The notes: generated by a model not told the origin, from the sequence alone. Positions 16,892 through 25,856 are shown, numbered from the stretch's first letter. The stretch is DNA of 64,000 nt from Catalinimonas niigatensis (GCF_030506285.1 NZ_CP119422.1:558001-622000); one strand, 5' to 3'. Translations and numbers: made by a program.

Positions 16892-18375
16892 TTACCATAT
16901 TTGGCAGGTTCTCCCTGTGCAGGTAGCGTTGCATTGATAAACTGCCGGATGTCTTCATTGGCTGTTTCCAGGTCTTCTTTTCTGAGGTACATCATGTGTC
17001 CGCTACGATAGCCTTTGAAGCTCAGTCTATCCTGCATCCTTCCGCTGGGGTCCAGGTGCCACATAGAATACTTGGCGTTGAAATAGGTAGTGGCCCCGTC
17101 AAAATAGCCCGATTGGATCATGACATTCAGATAAGGATTCTCTGCCATCGCCTGACGAAGGTTTTCTCCGGTTTGGTCGCCACTTCTGTCCCAGGGATGC
17201 ACCGGCCCAAACATATTGTATTTGATATCGGTCCGGTAATTGAGTTCGTTCCGTAAATAATGGTTAATCGCCGGGGTAAAGGAATGCAGCCAGGAAGTCA
17301 ACTCCGCATTGTAGTCGGGGCTATCACCGGCAAGCTGACGGTCAACCCCCAGGTAACGGGAATCTAATCGTCCCACGGTATAACCGCCCTTTTCACGCAG
17401 CAGAGCTTTCCAGAAGTAAGCTGTAGGCACATCCAGGTTGTGTTGCAGTATTTCTTTCTCCGTCAGGCCTGAATACTCAGCCATCTTCGCAGCCATCTCA
17501 TTCTTTGTACTTTCTTCCATAAAACCTCCTTTGGCCATTGCCGGTAGCAGTTGGTTGATGGTAAATGCTTCTACTTCAGGCAAGAGTATATCCAGGTCTT
17601 TTTGCTGATGCTGTGCAGGCAAAGCGTCCTGATACCATGCTGCTGCCGCAAAATAAGGCAGACGGTTGGCAGCATCTACCGGCCCATCCCTTTCTATGCC
17701 TAGTCCGGTAGGTGATACCAGGATTACACCATTCAGGTACATCCATTGTGCCTCTTGCAGTTCCAGTGCCAATCCCGAGACACGAGTAGTTCCATAACTC
17801 TCACCAATCAGGTATTTGGGCGAAGGCCAGCGGTTAACTCTGTTCACAAAAGTATTCAGCCACTCCGCCAGGTATTCAATATCCGCATTGACGCCAAAGA
17901 AAGTCTCCCGCTCTGTTTCTTTGTCCAACACACGGGAATAGCCGGTATTGACCGGATTTACATAGACAATATCCGCTACATCCAGAATGGAATGTGGGTT
18001 TTCTTTGATTCCGTAAGGCTGTACTGGATAACCTTCATCATCAATGGACAACACCCGGGGACCGGTATAGGCAATGTGCATCCATACCGAAGCAGATCCC
18101 GGACCGCCATTAAAGGAGATGACCAGCGGACGCGCAGCCCGATTGTCTACATCACTTCTTTCATAGTAGGTATAAAATAGTGCAGCAATAGGCTCGCCGT
18201 CTTCATTCCAAACCGGTTGTGTACCGGTGGTGGCGGTATAGGAAAACCTTTGGCCTTTGACAGTCACCTGATGGGTAGTAGTTACGGTGGAGTCTGCGGC
18301 AATCTCACGTTTTTGTGCCTTTGCCGGATACGTTAAAAAAATAGATAAACCAATGACTGCCAGAATATGCTTCAT
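16888..18375 (-). CDS. secreted S10 serine carboxypeptidase-like protein
   Basis: A 495-residue protein with signal peptide (ILAVIGLSIFLTYPAKAQ). Peptidase family S10 features: oxyanion-type FNGGPGSAS (about 88-96), the nucleophile in GESYGTTR (S193), a candidate catalytic Asp in IQSGYFDGATTY and His in YRSGHMMYLR near the C-terminus. Many Bacteroidota carry such proteins annotated as carboxypeptidases; they remove C-terminal residues at acidic pH. Expected in the periplasm or outside the cell. Single gene, convergent with recD2. Confidence 0.88.
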   Translation of the reverse strand: MKHILAVIGLSIFLTYPAKAQKREIAADSTVTTTHQVTVKGQRFSYTATTGTQPVWNEDGEPIAALFYTYYERSDVDNRAARPLVISFNGGPGSASVWMHIAYTGPRVLSIDDEGYPVQPYGIKENPHSILDVADIVYVNPVNTGYSRVLDKETERETFFGVNADIEYLAEWLNTFVNRVNRWPSPKYLIGESYGTTRVSGLALELQEAQWMYLNGVILVSPTGLGIERDGPVDAANRLPYFAAAAWYQDALPAQHQQKDLDILLPEVEAFTINQLLPAMAKGGFMEESTKNEMAAKMAEYSGLTEKEILQHNLDVPTAYFWKALLREKGGYTVGRLDSRYLGVDRQLAGDSPDYNAELTSWLHSFTPAINHYLRNELNYRTDIKYNMFGPVHPWDRSGDQTGENLRQAMAENPYLNVMIQSGYFDGATTYFNAKYSMWHLDPSGRMQDRLSFKGYRSGHMMYLRKEDLETANEDIRQFINATLPAQGEPAKYGN

Positions 18376-18606
18376 ATAAGATAGATAGTGTTTTATCAGG
18401 TGTATTTAAACCTCCTGAAAAATGCAATCAGGATAAAAATAAGGCACACCGGAATAGCGAAGATAATTATTGCAGGTGATGAAGCCAATTCACCGAATAA
18501 AATTTATATAAAAAGTGGTTTTTCTTCCTTCAATAGCGCATACATTCTATTGAAAACATAGTGATTGCGGGGGGCGATACTGAATTAAATAATCCTTGCC
18601 TCCGGT

Positions 18607-19149
18607 TTATATGATCTGATCTGGGATACAGGGACTAAGGAAAGGGTGTTGTTGAACCTTTTTGTAAATAGTTTCAGTTGCTTTTGATTCCTGACCATCA
18701 GGAGAAACGTTATAGGCGGTAATCACTAGCTCATCATCGCTTATAAACTCAATATGGGTTCGCCATCCCCACTGTTGTTCAATGTCTGGAGTTACATACA
18801 CATAGCTGCCCAAAACCGAAATGTCTTTATCTCCCCTTTTACCTTCCGAAAACATGATGGATGTACCATTATGAAAAGAGTCAATCCATGCACACTGGAA
18901 TTTTTGCAACTCAAGTTGATAACCATAAATCGCAATACCCGTCATAGGTTTCTCTTTAAAGCTGCCCTTGTATTCATGCATGATGAATTTCCCATCCAGG
19001 ATAAGCCTCATGGTTCCACTGATGGGAGACTCATCCTCTAGCTTATTGGGATCAAACCAGGTTTTGGCAGTGCCTTTCCATTCTCCTACGAATCGGCTTA
19101 ATTGATAATGGGCACCCGAAGCTTGTGAAGTTTCAAATTTCTCGCTCAT
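18607..19149 (-). CDS. DUF1579 family protein
   Basis: A 180-residue soluble protein with the beta-barrel pattern of DUF1579: LSRFVGEWKGTAKTWFDP at the start, ISGTMRLILDGKFIMHEYKG, then MTGIAIYGYQLELQKFQCAWIDSFHNGT and a closing strand ELVITAYNVSPDGQE. No signal peptide. The family is found in many bacteria and its role is unknown; a ligand-binding barrel is likely. Length is normal. It has no operon neighbour. Confidence 0.8.
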   Translation of the reverse strand: MSEKFETSQASGAHYQLSRFVGEWKGTAKTWFDPNKLEDESPISGTMRLILDGKFIMHEYKGSFKEKPMTGIAIYGYQLELQKFQCAWIDSFHNGTSIMFSEGKRGDKDISVLGSYVYVTPDIEQQWGWRTHIEFISDDELVITAYNVSPDGQESKATETIYKKVQQHPFLSPCIPDQII

Positions 19150-19482
19150 GCTGATTGTATTAAGATATCAAACAGGGATCATGTTTAAAGGTAACAAAAA
19201 GCAACAGTTTCATAAATTTGATCAATTTTACCTGATGTAAATATTTTATGGGGTTATTTCAAGAGCTCCTTCTGTCTGTTCATTGGTAACACCAGAAAAA
19301 TTTACCTATTGATATGCTTTTATATCAATGTCAAAACAGTGATTCAACCGGTACACGAGTTCCAGAAAACTGGCTTATCCAATTTGAATGTCTGGATCAA
19401 CAGTGATATATTTTTTTTAAATCTTTGATGATTATTTAAACGAGCCAAGCTGTTTTATTTGGTTTGGGCATATCGTTACCAT
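19150..19482. other. intergenic region with one hairpin
   Basis: No gene in these 333 bases. ATTGATAT (19308-19315) and ATATCAAT (19322-19329) form an 8-bp perfect hairpin with a 6-base loop ending in T, which may end transcription of the minus-strand DUF4184 gene or be an operator for DUF1579 upstream sequences. Confidence 0.4.
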
Positions 19483-20211
19483 TTATTTTTTTTTAGTCTT
19501 TGTCAGCCACGGCGTTATTGTTAATGAAATTAGTCCTGCGGAAATCGCTGTTACAATTACGTTTCCGTATTGTCTCAGTTCAAGTCCGCTTAAAAGTTTT
19601 ACTACAATAATTGTCAATGTAAGTCCTGCTAAAATTATCCAGTATTTCAAATTTATATTTTCTTTTTCATACTTGTTTGTCGGCAGTTTGTAAATGGCAA
19701 AAGCAATTACAAGTCCACCGATTAAGGTTGAAGAATGTTGTAGGATTTTAAAAATCGGGACTTGTCCACCGAAAAAGTCCACCGAATTTGTCAAAATGGG
19801 GATTGTCTGCACGAAATATCTGTGGTCGTGTGTAAAACTGTCCCAAAAAATGTGTGATGCCGCTCCGATTATAATTGAAATTAGCACTACAAGCCAATTT
19901 CTTTTAAAATGTCCATTCCAGTCAAACTGCCTAAAAGCCGAAAACCTTGACTTTAAAAATAAAGGTAAATTATCAAATAAACTATCCCGAACGATGTTGT
20001 GAAAGATAAATGCTAGCAACAGTCCAAGCGGCAAGTCGAACCAAAAAAGCCCGTCTAATGAATGGCTGTAATTGCTCTTAATTCTCATTCTTAAAAAATA
20101 TTCAAAGTCCGGTGTCAAACTACCGATTATAAGCCCCGTCAACGAGAACCATTGCCTTGGTAAATAAGTCAACGGTAATACAATTGCTGGATGAGAAAAT
20201 GTAAATGGCAT
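19483..20211 (-). CDS. DUF4184 family membrane protein
   Basis: A 242-residue multi-pass membrane protein beginning MPFTFSHPAIVLPL, with GSLTPDFEYFLRM next. This H...PD pattern is the start of DUF4184, a family related to metal-dependent inner-membrane hydrolases of the YdjM type. A second His/Asp set occurs in GAASHIFWDSFTHDHRYF. About six membrane helices. The gene starts 3 bases after the previous one ends. Base and codon use (many GTC, CGG, CCG triplets set in AT-rich sequence) differ from the flanking genes, so recent transfer is possible. Function unknown. Confidence 0.8.
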   Translation of the reverse strand: MPFTFSHPAIVLPLTYLPRQWFSLTGLIIGSLTPDFEYFLRMRIKSNYSHSLDGLFWFDLPLGLLLAFIFHNIVRDSLFDNLPLFLKSRFSAFRQFDWNGHFKRNWLVVLISIIIGAASHIFWDSFTHDHRYFVQTIPILTNSVDFFGGQVPIFKILQHSSTLIGGLVIAFAIYKLPTNKYEKENINLKYWIILAGLTLTIIVVKLLSGLELRQYGNVIVTAISAGLISLTITPWLTKTKKK

Positions 20212-20214
20212 ATT

Positions 20215-20517
20215 TTAAGCGTTATCTACAAATACCCCAATTTGGCAGTTAAAGTCTGATGGGTCAGTTAGCGAATACACATTTATTCCATACTTGTTAT
20301 CCATTTCATAAAGTTGTTTCTCCATTTTGAAATTTATGTTTTTCACTACATATTTTTCTTCTCTATATTCAATAGTGTTTCCAATTTCTATAAACTGTGA
20401 ATCATCATAAGTTTGTCGTTCGATGTTCAACAAGTCAAAGGATTCACGATTGTAGAAATAAGCGATTGCCGCTCCTTGAACGTGTTGAAGTAAAATTCTC
20501 ACTTGTAATTGCTCCAT
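20215..20517 (-). CDS. hypothetical protein coupled to DUF4184
   Basis: From the ATG at 20517 this gives 100 residues (MEQLQVRILLQHVQGAAIAYFYNRE...). The frame is open to 20586, but the extra N-terminus (SHICAVAMLNPNYRQPNQQ) looks like translated leader. It is soluble, beta-rich, and has no recognised motif (DSQFIEIGNTIEYREEKYVVKNINFKME). It ends 3 bases before the DUF4184 gene, so the two form a unit with the same atypical composition. Function unknown. Confidence 0.6.
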   Translation of the reverse strand: MEQLQVRILLQHVQGAAIAYFYNRESFDLLNIERQTYDDSQFIEIGNTIEYREEKYVVKNINFKMEKQLYEMDNKYGINVYSLTDPSDFNCQIGVFVDNA

Positions 20518-20879
20518 ATTTTTTCTTTGTTGGTTTGGCTGTCTATAATTGGGGTTTAACATAGCGACAGCACAGATGTGCGACATATATGCAATATAAG
20601 TGGAATAGACGCAGTGTACAACTCATTTAATTGCGTATATCTCACTTATCTCTTGCGCATATTTTTGGTCGGATAGACGCATGTCATTTTATTATGCTGA
20701 TGATTATTTGCTTCTTCTTTGTTCAATAAGAGGGTTTTCCTGCATTAGGCAGTATGGAATTGTCTCTTCTCTATGAGCGCTGCTGTATATCTCTATCCTA
20801 CTTCACCCCTTTTCTTACTTCTACAGGTTTGGCTTGATTAGCTAGAGTTCTGGCTGTGCGTCTGGCACGTATTTGATAA
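20518..20879. other. intergenic region with short direct repeats
   Basis: No gene. Two direct repeats are visible: ATAGACGCA at about 20610 and 20674, and TTGCGTATAT / TTGCGCATAT between them. Near 20565-20585 lies a short stem GCACA-TC-TGTGC. On the minus strand the next bases read GTTAAAC. Looks like a junction of foreign DNA, but no complete attachment site can be defined. Confidence 0.35.
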
Positions 20880-20913
20880 GGGTTTAGGCTTAAACATTTG
20901 TTTTACTAAACCC
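20880..20913 (+). promoter_or_regulatory. inverted repeat upstream of hypothetical gene
   Basis: GGGTTTAG (20880-20887) and CTAAACCC (20906-20913) form an exact 8-bp inverted repeat with an 18-base loop, ending 11 bases before the ATG at 20925. It could be an operator or a 5'-leader hairpin covering the ribosome site. Confidence 0.45.
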
Positions 20914-20924
20914 ATATTTACATT

Positions 20925-21377
20925 ATGGCCAACGAAAATGTAGTCTCCATCCAGATGGATGTCAAGGAACTGGAGGCAGTCAACAAAAAGGTGACAGAGA
21001 TCAAAAAGGCTTTGCAGCCCTACCTGATTGCCCTCAAACCGGTAGAAAGACAAAAGATGATGAAGATGAGTGATAAAACCCTCCCTTTTGTTGAAAAGGT
21101 GATGGAGTATACCCGCTCTACGCCTGAGTTTATTCCTGCTTTTATGCAGGTGGAAGAAATGAATATTGACTTCAAAGCGATGGAAGATCTGCGTCAGATC
21201 TACCGTGAGGTGGAGCAGTTGTGCAAGAACCTGGACGATACCATCATGCTCTGCGGTAGTGAAGCTTATGCTACTGCGCTGGCTTATTACAATGCTGTAA
21301 AGCAAGCCAACAAGATGAATGTGCCCGGTGCCAAGTCTATCTATGAAGACCTGAGTGTCAGGTTCCAGAAGAAGTGA
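20925..21377 (+). CDS. hypothetical helical protein
   Basis: A 150-residue all-helical protein with no signal peptide or membrane segment (VSIQMDVKELEAVNKKVTEIKKAL..., then LPFVEKVMEYTRSTPEFIP and LRQIYREVEQLCKNLDDTI). I think it belongs to a Bacteroidota-restricted family of unknown function; the sequence shows no catalytic motif. Codon use is ordinary for this genome (unlike the DUF4184 pair to the left). Downstream, CCTCCTTAG and CTAAGGAGG (21391-21426) form a 9-bp hairpin that may end the transcript. Confidence 0.65.
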   Translation: MANENVVSIQMDVKELEAVNKKVTEIKKALQPYLIALKPVERQKMMKMSDKTLPFVEKVMEYTRSTPEFIPAFMQVEEMNIDFKAMEDLRQIYREVEQLCKNLDDTIMLCGSEAYATALAYYNAVKQANKMNVPGAKSIYEDLSVRFQKK

Positions 21378-21390
21378 ACTTTTGCTTTTT

Positions 21391-21426
21391 CCTCCTTAGG
21401 GCTGCTGTCAGTGCACTCTAAGGAGG
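21391..21426. terminator. stem-loop after the hypothetical gene
   Basis: CCTCCTTAG (21391-21399) pairs exactly with CTAAGGAGG (21418-21426) around an 18-base loop. The T-run lies before the stem, not after, so it is not a classical intrinsic terminator for the plus strand. It could protect the 3' end. Confidence 0.4.
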
Positions 21427-21632
21427 TTAATCCATCTCTTCATTTTTTTCCAGATACAGCAAGACTCCCACGTCCGAAACCTTGGACTGACGTTTCATTA
21501 CCCGCTTCTCTTCTAAGTAAATTTTACTTTTTGCTTCCTTAGATTACCCCACTGTTTATTTGATCCCATTAGACATTATTCGTATTTTTTTACTGACTAT
21601 AGCAATAAAAGAAAACAATATCAGCCGTTTTT

Positions 21633-21716
21633 GTCATCCCGTAGGGATCTTTACCAAGCAGCAAGTCAAAGATAAGTCCGCATGGCAAAGATTCCTCCGT
21701 TTCACTGCGGAATGAC
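21633..21716. repeat. REP/MITE-like palindromic element
   Basis: The ends GTCATCCCG (from 21633) and CGGAATGAC (to 21716) are near-perfect inverted repeats, and inner arms GGGATCTTT / AAGATTCC also pair. Elements of this general type (GTCATTCCG ... CGGAATGAC) are dispersed between genes in many Bacteroidota. No transposase is near. Confidence 0.6.
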
Positions 21717-21782
21717 ACTGAGCATAGTGCAATGTTTTCTTTTCTAATTTTTTTAAAAACAAATCAGAATACCATCTATTTA

Positions 21783-22013
21783 AATGCATTGAACTTCTGC
21801 TTTGATGTTCTAAGGTTCGCCTCTGATGTTCAGAGCTTTTATTTTGATGTTCTGAAGTACTTCTCTGATGCTCTGAAGTTCAAAAGAGATGTTCTGAGGT
21901 ATTCTTTTGATGTTCCGAAGTTCAAATTTGAGGCTCTGAGGTTCAAATTAGATGTTCCCTACATCAATTTTGATGTTGATAAGCTCTCTTTTGAAGTTTT
22001 GAAGTAGGAAGGG
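21783..22013 (+). repeat. 21-bp tandem repeat array, about 11 units
   Basis: Units with consensus GATGTTCTGAAGTTCAAATTT begin exactly every 21 bases at 21804, 21825, 21846, 21867, 21888, 21909, 21930, 21951, 21972 and 21993, with a decayed unit at 21783. Because 21 is a multiple of three, one frame (21732-22007) reads as a 91-residue chain of heptapeptides of type (D/E)(V/A)LKFxF. There is no signal or known domain, so I list it as a repeat, not a gene. The last unit runs into a strong hairpin. Confidence 0.85.
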
Positions 22014-22031
22014 GTACTTCAGAAGTACCCC
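22011..22031. terminator. 9-bp hairpin ending the tandem array
   Basis: GGGGTACTT and AAGTACCCC form a perfect 9-bp stem with a 3-base loop directly after the last 21-bp unit. There is no T-run, so termination is uncertain. The same unit-plus-hairpin arrangement recurs at 29293-29341. Confidence 0.5.
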
Positions 22032-22294
22032 TATGAGTGTATCAGCATCTCTTTGGCTTAGCATAGCTCCTGCTCCCCTTTTAAATTATCTTCAAAAAAA
22101 GCGGTGAGGGTAATCATCCACCTTCAGCAGGTTTATCATGTCAGTATGAGTAGCTTGTGCCCCTCATTCTAAGTTTTTGTCTGTCTACTTCAGGGAATTA
22201 CGGGTTTATTGGATTACTAGCCGTTTATCATGAGATTTATATGAACATCATAAATGATGTTCTGACGATGATCTGATTTTAAGGCTGTACCCTC

Positions 22295-23827
22295 TTACTC
22301 ATTGGCCCTGGATACCTGCTCAAACTCAGTACCGGTGTTGCTCACAAAAGAGATTTGCCTGCTGTCCGGCGACCAGGAAGACACATTCATCGTACCCTGC
22401 CCTCCATATATATTGGCAATCACTTTGGGTGCCCCGCCCGAAAGCGACATCAGCCGCAGCATTACTCTTTTGTAAGATGGGTGGGCATCGGTAGGTACAT
22501 CCTGGTCATAGGTAAGGAATACAATCCACTTTCCATCCGGTGATACATGGGGAAACCAATTGTTGTATTCATCAAAAGTAAGCTGTTCAGGGTTTGTGCC
22601 ATCGGTTTTCATACGCCAGATCTGCATGGTGCCTGATGCATTGTCATTATAGTAGATGTATTTTCCATCCGGTGAGCTTTCGGGCCCGTCTACATAGCCG
22701 CTGGTATTGTGGGTCAACTGTTTTTCTTCGCCTCCTTTGACTGCTATCTTATAAATATTATACACGGGTGTATCTCTCTGGGCCACATAGTATACTTCTT
22801 TGTTGTTGGCCGACCAGCCATGCCAGTAAGAAGGGGCTTTTTCAGTCAGCAGTTTAGGTTCGCCTCCTTCTATGGGCATAGTATAGATTCGCGGACCTAT
22901 TTCTACATTCTCGTTGCTGGTAAAGGCCAGTTGCTTCCCGTCAAAAGAGATGCCGTGGTCGTTGTTGATGCGTTCAATTTCACCGGTATTGAGGGGTTTA
23001 AGAGCCCCGCCTTCTATCGGAATGGTATATAGCTTGCCCCCCAGGGTAGTCAGAAGATTATTACCATCAGGCATCCAGTTGGGCGACTCTATCACCTCGT
23101 TGGATTCGTATACGACTTTTCGTGTGCCATCAAATACATCCATCGTCTCCAGGCGGCTGGATAAAAATCCGTTGAAGTTATCCGCTACGGGTTTGGTGAT
23201 ACGCACATTCCAGACTTTGGCTTCTTCCACTACATTTTCATTCTGCGAACTAACGATCAGTCCGGCGTAGATTTCATCAGACAGACTCTCCAACTTATAA
23301 GAACCAATTTCCTGAAGGGGTTCTCCCATATGCGCTGCCCTCATGATCACTTCCTTACCTTCCCGCTCCAGTTGTAAGATCTGGTAGTTCAGCTTGGGCG
23401 CTACTATTTTATCTTCCGGGTCTCTCATATAAGCCCCGTTCAGCACCCTCCACTGCATCTCTGTATTGCCATCTCCCTGTAGTGTGGCACTGATGTGGGC
23501 CGCATCTTCAGAGAGAGTTTCTCTCAGCATCCAGCCTACCTTTCGCTGGGGGTCTACCCCATCCCCCTCAAATTTAAAGTTGGCAGTAAGGATAAAGTCA
23601 CCCGAAAGTTTTTTGTGAAGAAAATGAAACTCATCTTTTTCAAACATGATGTTATAGCCTGATCCTTTGAGCGTATAGGTCTGAGTGGCTTCGTCGTATT
23701 CAGCACTCCCCTGCATACCGGGCTGACCGATGTCAGTACTGTTGTCAAAAATTCCAATGGCAGGCGACTGGGCGTGCGCAAAATTAAAGAGGAAAAAACT
23801 GATGAAGATTATCATTGAAGGTTTCAT
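22295..23827 (-). CDS. secreted PD40/TolB-like beta-propeller protein
   Basis: A 510-residue protein with signal peptide (MIIFISFFLFNFAHAQ). Residues about 25-215 resemble a concanavalin-like/DUF1349-type domain (GDFILTANFKFEGDG, VGWMLRETLSEDAAHISA). Residues about 225-505 are a WD40-like (PD40) propeller, with repeated units of the type SPDGKYIYYNDNASGTMQIWRM and SPDGKWIVFLTYDQD. Proteins of this form sit in the periplasm and bind other proteins or sugars; some fuse to peptidases, but no peptidase domain is present here. Function unknown beyond that. No operon neighbour. Confidence 0.8.
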   Translation of the reverse strand: MKPSMIIFISFFLFNFAHAQSPAIGIFDNSTDIGQPGMQGSAEYDEATQTYTLKGSGYNIMFEKDEFHFLHKKLSGDFILTANFKFEGDGVDPQRKVGWMLRETLSEDAAHISATLQGDGNTEMQWRVLNGAYMRDPEDKIVAPKLNYQILQLEREGKEVIMRAAHMGEPLQEIGSYKLESLSDEIYAGLIVSSQNENVVEEAKVWNVRITKPVADNFNGFLSSRLETMDVFDGTRKVVYESNEVIESPNWMPDGNNLLTTLGGKLYTIPIEGGALKPLNTGEIERINNDHGISFDGKQLAFTSNENVEIGPRIYTMPIEGGEPKLLTEKAPSYWHGWSANNKEVYYVAQRDTPVYNIYKIAVKGGEEKQLTHNTSGYVDGPESSPDGKYIYYNDNASGTMQIWRMKTDGTNPEQLTFDEYNNWFPHVSPDGKWIVFLTYDQDVPTDAHPSYKRVMLRLMSLSGGAPKVIANIYGGQGTMNVSSWSPDSRQISFVSNTGTEFEQVSRANE

Positions 23828-24609
23828 AGCAATAGGTGTTTATATGTATAAAAACTGACCTTTAAATAGCTTTCAAAAAAACCTTAAAATCTTTGCGGAT
23901 TGTTATATGATAATCCACCCTCTTTCTTATTATTTCAAATTTTAAGGCTTAAAGTATGACATTTCATGAACATAGATATTCTGCTGTATTTTGTATATGT
24001 ACTGTTGAATTCAATATAAACAATCTTCCCACTTACTTCACAAAAAAATACAAAAATTCAATATCATTTCCCGGGACAGATGATTTGGCGGATGTACATT
24101 TTTCAAAGTAAAAATGAGTATTCACCCCTGAGGAAAATATAATGATCATCTGTAAAGCACGATTATCAATATCTGCTACCTCTTTTGATTATATCACAGA
24201 TAGAGGCAACTATGTTTTTGTGAAGGAGAAAAAAAATACTGATACATTACTGAAAGCCATTGGATAGATCAGGCCTGAAGTGAATAAGGTTGTCGCGCTT
24301 TGGGTTTCAGTATCTTATCAAAGCGGGTTAGGTTCCTCTTCGGTATAAAGCTCCCTAGGCGGTTAGGTTGATTGAGCATACCGAACCGCCCCGTAGGAAG
24401 GGATGAAATATAGCAGACAATCCGGCCTGGTTTATATCAGTGTAGCTCAACCTGGAATAATGACTTGCCTGAATAATACCAAGAAAGTATACAAAATCTC
24501 ACAGGATGATTGCACCATTTGGGAGCTATCTTTTGTTCATACATAGCGAGAAGAGGTGTTGAAAGCTGAAACAGGAATGAACGGAATGACTCATACGCTT
24601 ATAAAACCC
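23828..24609. other. long intergenic region with structured segment
   Basis: Nearly 800 bases without a clear gene. A 41-codon frame from 24142 (ending DYITDRGNYVFVKEKKN...) faintly resembles part of a LytTR DNA-binding domain and may be a gene remnant; I would not call it. Two hairpins at 24296-24390 are listed separately. Confidence 0.35.
24296..24390. repeat. two adjacent stem-loops
   Basis: CGCTTTG (24296-24302) pairs with CAAAGCG (24319-24325). GGCGGTTaGGT (24358-24368) pairs with ACCgAACCGCC (24380-24390), a 10-bp stem with one mismatch and an 11-base loop. GGTTAGGTT occurs in both halves. The GC content is above the surroundings. Could be a structured leader, a decayed mobile element end, or a small RNA. 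Confidence 0.45.
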
Positions 24610-25770
24610 ATGAGTAAGCTACAAAACAGACATATGTACTGCCTGTGTTATCTTAACAAAGTTAGCCTGAGCATCCTTGCTGTATTTTTTATCATAGGCT
24701 TTTGTTCAGTAGCTGTTGCGCAGTATACTGTACAAAAAGAACACATTGCCCTACGCTCAGAAGCCCTCTCCTATACTCCCCGGGCTTTTTACATTAGCGA
24801 TATCATGGATGAGCGGGAAGAACAAACTGGAGTGGGTTATTTGCTGTCTCCCAGGAGCCGTACTGATCAGCCTTTGATCACTTATCCGGTAGACTTAGAA
24901 GGCGGAGCAGCAAGGGCTGTACGTCAGTTTATCCGGCAAAGTCTGCCCCGCAATAAAACGCTAAAACCAATTGTAGTCCGCATCAAAGAATTTCTGATCA
25001 GCGAAAGTCCGGGAGCCAATGGGCGCGTAAATGGACGCGTCATGCTGACTCTGATGTTTGATTTACAACGTGAAGATGAGACTGTAGAACTGGTAGAATT
25101 TCGTCGCGGAGGGGCGCATTATGATCGTCCGGCTAACAGTAGTTCAAAAGTACCTGTAGAAAAAGCTTTACTACAGTCCTGGGTCAGTGCTTTAAAATAC
25201 CTGGACAAGCGGATCAATGAGGAAGCTGAAAGCAACATACTACTCGCCCAGGGAATTAAGGTATCTTTTACAGACCATACCCTGAATACCGATGTAGATA
25301 CTGTCTTTTATGATCCCAATCGCCCCCTCACCTGGGATGATTTTCGTGAAAGACCACGTCTTGAGCGTTTTGCCGCCTCTGTCTTCCCTACTTTTGGCTA
25401 TGAAAGCAGCGGACGGGTAGTGGATGGCATCCTACACATAGATGTGACATTAAAAGTATATGTTTTGCCCAATTACTCCTGGGTAAAAGATCATGCACGG
25501 GATGCTTATAGCCTGAATCATGAACAACGACACTTTGACATCACCAAGCTGATCGCTGAGCGCTTTAAGCAGAAAGTACAACCCGACAGTTTAACGGTTG
25601 AGGATTATAACAGCATCATCCAATGGCAGTATATAGATTCGTATCGGGAGATGAACCATCTACAGGAACAATATGATGATGAAACCGGCCACGGCACCAA
25701 CAGGGCTGCCCAGGAGCGATGGAACCGTTACATTGATGACCAACTGCATTCATTTTCTGTTAAAGAATGA
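24610..25770 (+). CDS. exported DUF922-type protein (putative zinc protease fold)
   Basis: The frame opens at 24556, but the signal peptide (LSILAVFFIIGFCSVAVAQ) fits a start at 24610 or 24634, giving about 380 residues. The last third matches DUF922: NRPLTWDDFRERP, then LNHEQRHFDITKLIAERF, whose HExxH motif (H-E-Q-R-H) would bind zinc, and YDDETGHGTNRAAQERWNRYI, the family's C-terminal signature. The first half (LRSEALSYTPRAFYISDIMDER) is a separate beta-rich domain I do not recognise. Hydrolase activity is inferred from the motif only. A bidirectional terminator follows. Confidence 0.75.
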   Translation: MSKLQNRHMYCLCYLNKVSLSILAVFFIIGFCSVAVAQYTVQKEHIALRSEALSYTPRAFYISDIMDEREEQTGVGYLLSPRSRTDQPLITYPVDLEGGAARAVRQFIRQSLPRNKTLKPIVVRIKEFLISESPGANGRVNGRVMLTLMFDLQREDETVELVEFRRGGAHYDRPANSSSKVPVEKALLQSWVSALKYLDKRINEEAESNILLAQGIKVSFTDHTLNTDVDTVFYDPNRPLTWDDFRERPRLERFAASVFPTFGYESSGRVVDGILHIDVTLKVYVLPNYSWVKDHARDAYSLNHEQRHFDITKLIAERFKQKVQPDSLTVEDYNSIIQWQYIDSYREMNHLQEQYDDETGHGTNRAAQERWNRYIDDQLHSFSVKE

Positions 25771-25856
25771 CATCGCCTGTATTATAGGCAAATCTTAGCA
25801 CTTTCCCGGTCCATCGTCATTAAGCTATATTTGCTGGAAATTCCTAAGAAAAAAAG

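Noticed and set aside
20518-20700. Integron attC site
   Set aside because: Only one half-site-like GTTAAAC and a short stem are visible; no complete R''-L''-L'-R' structure or integrase.
21783-22013. CRISPR array
   Set aside because: Units are contiguous 21-mers without spacers of constant length and unrelated sequence, and no cas genes are present.
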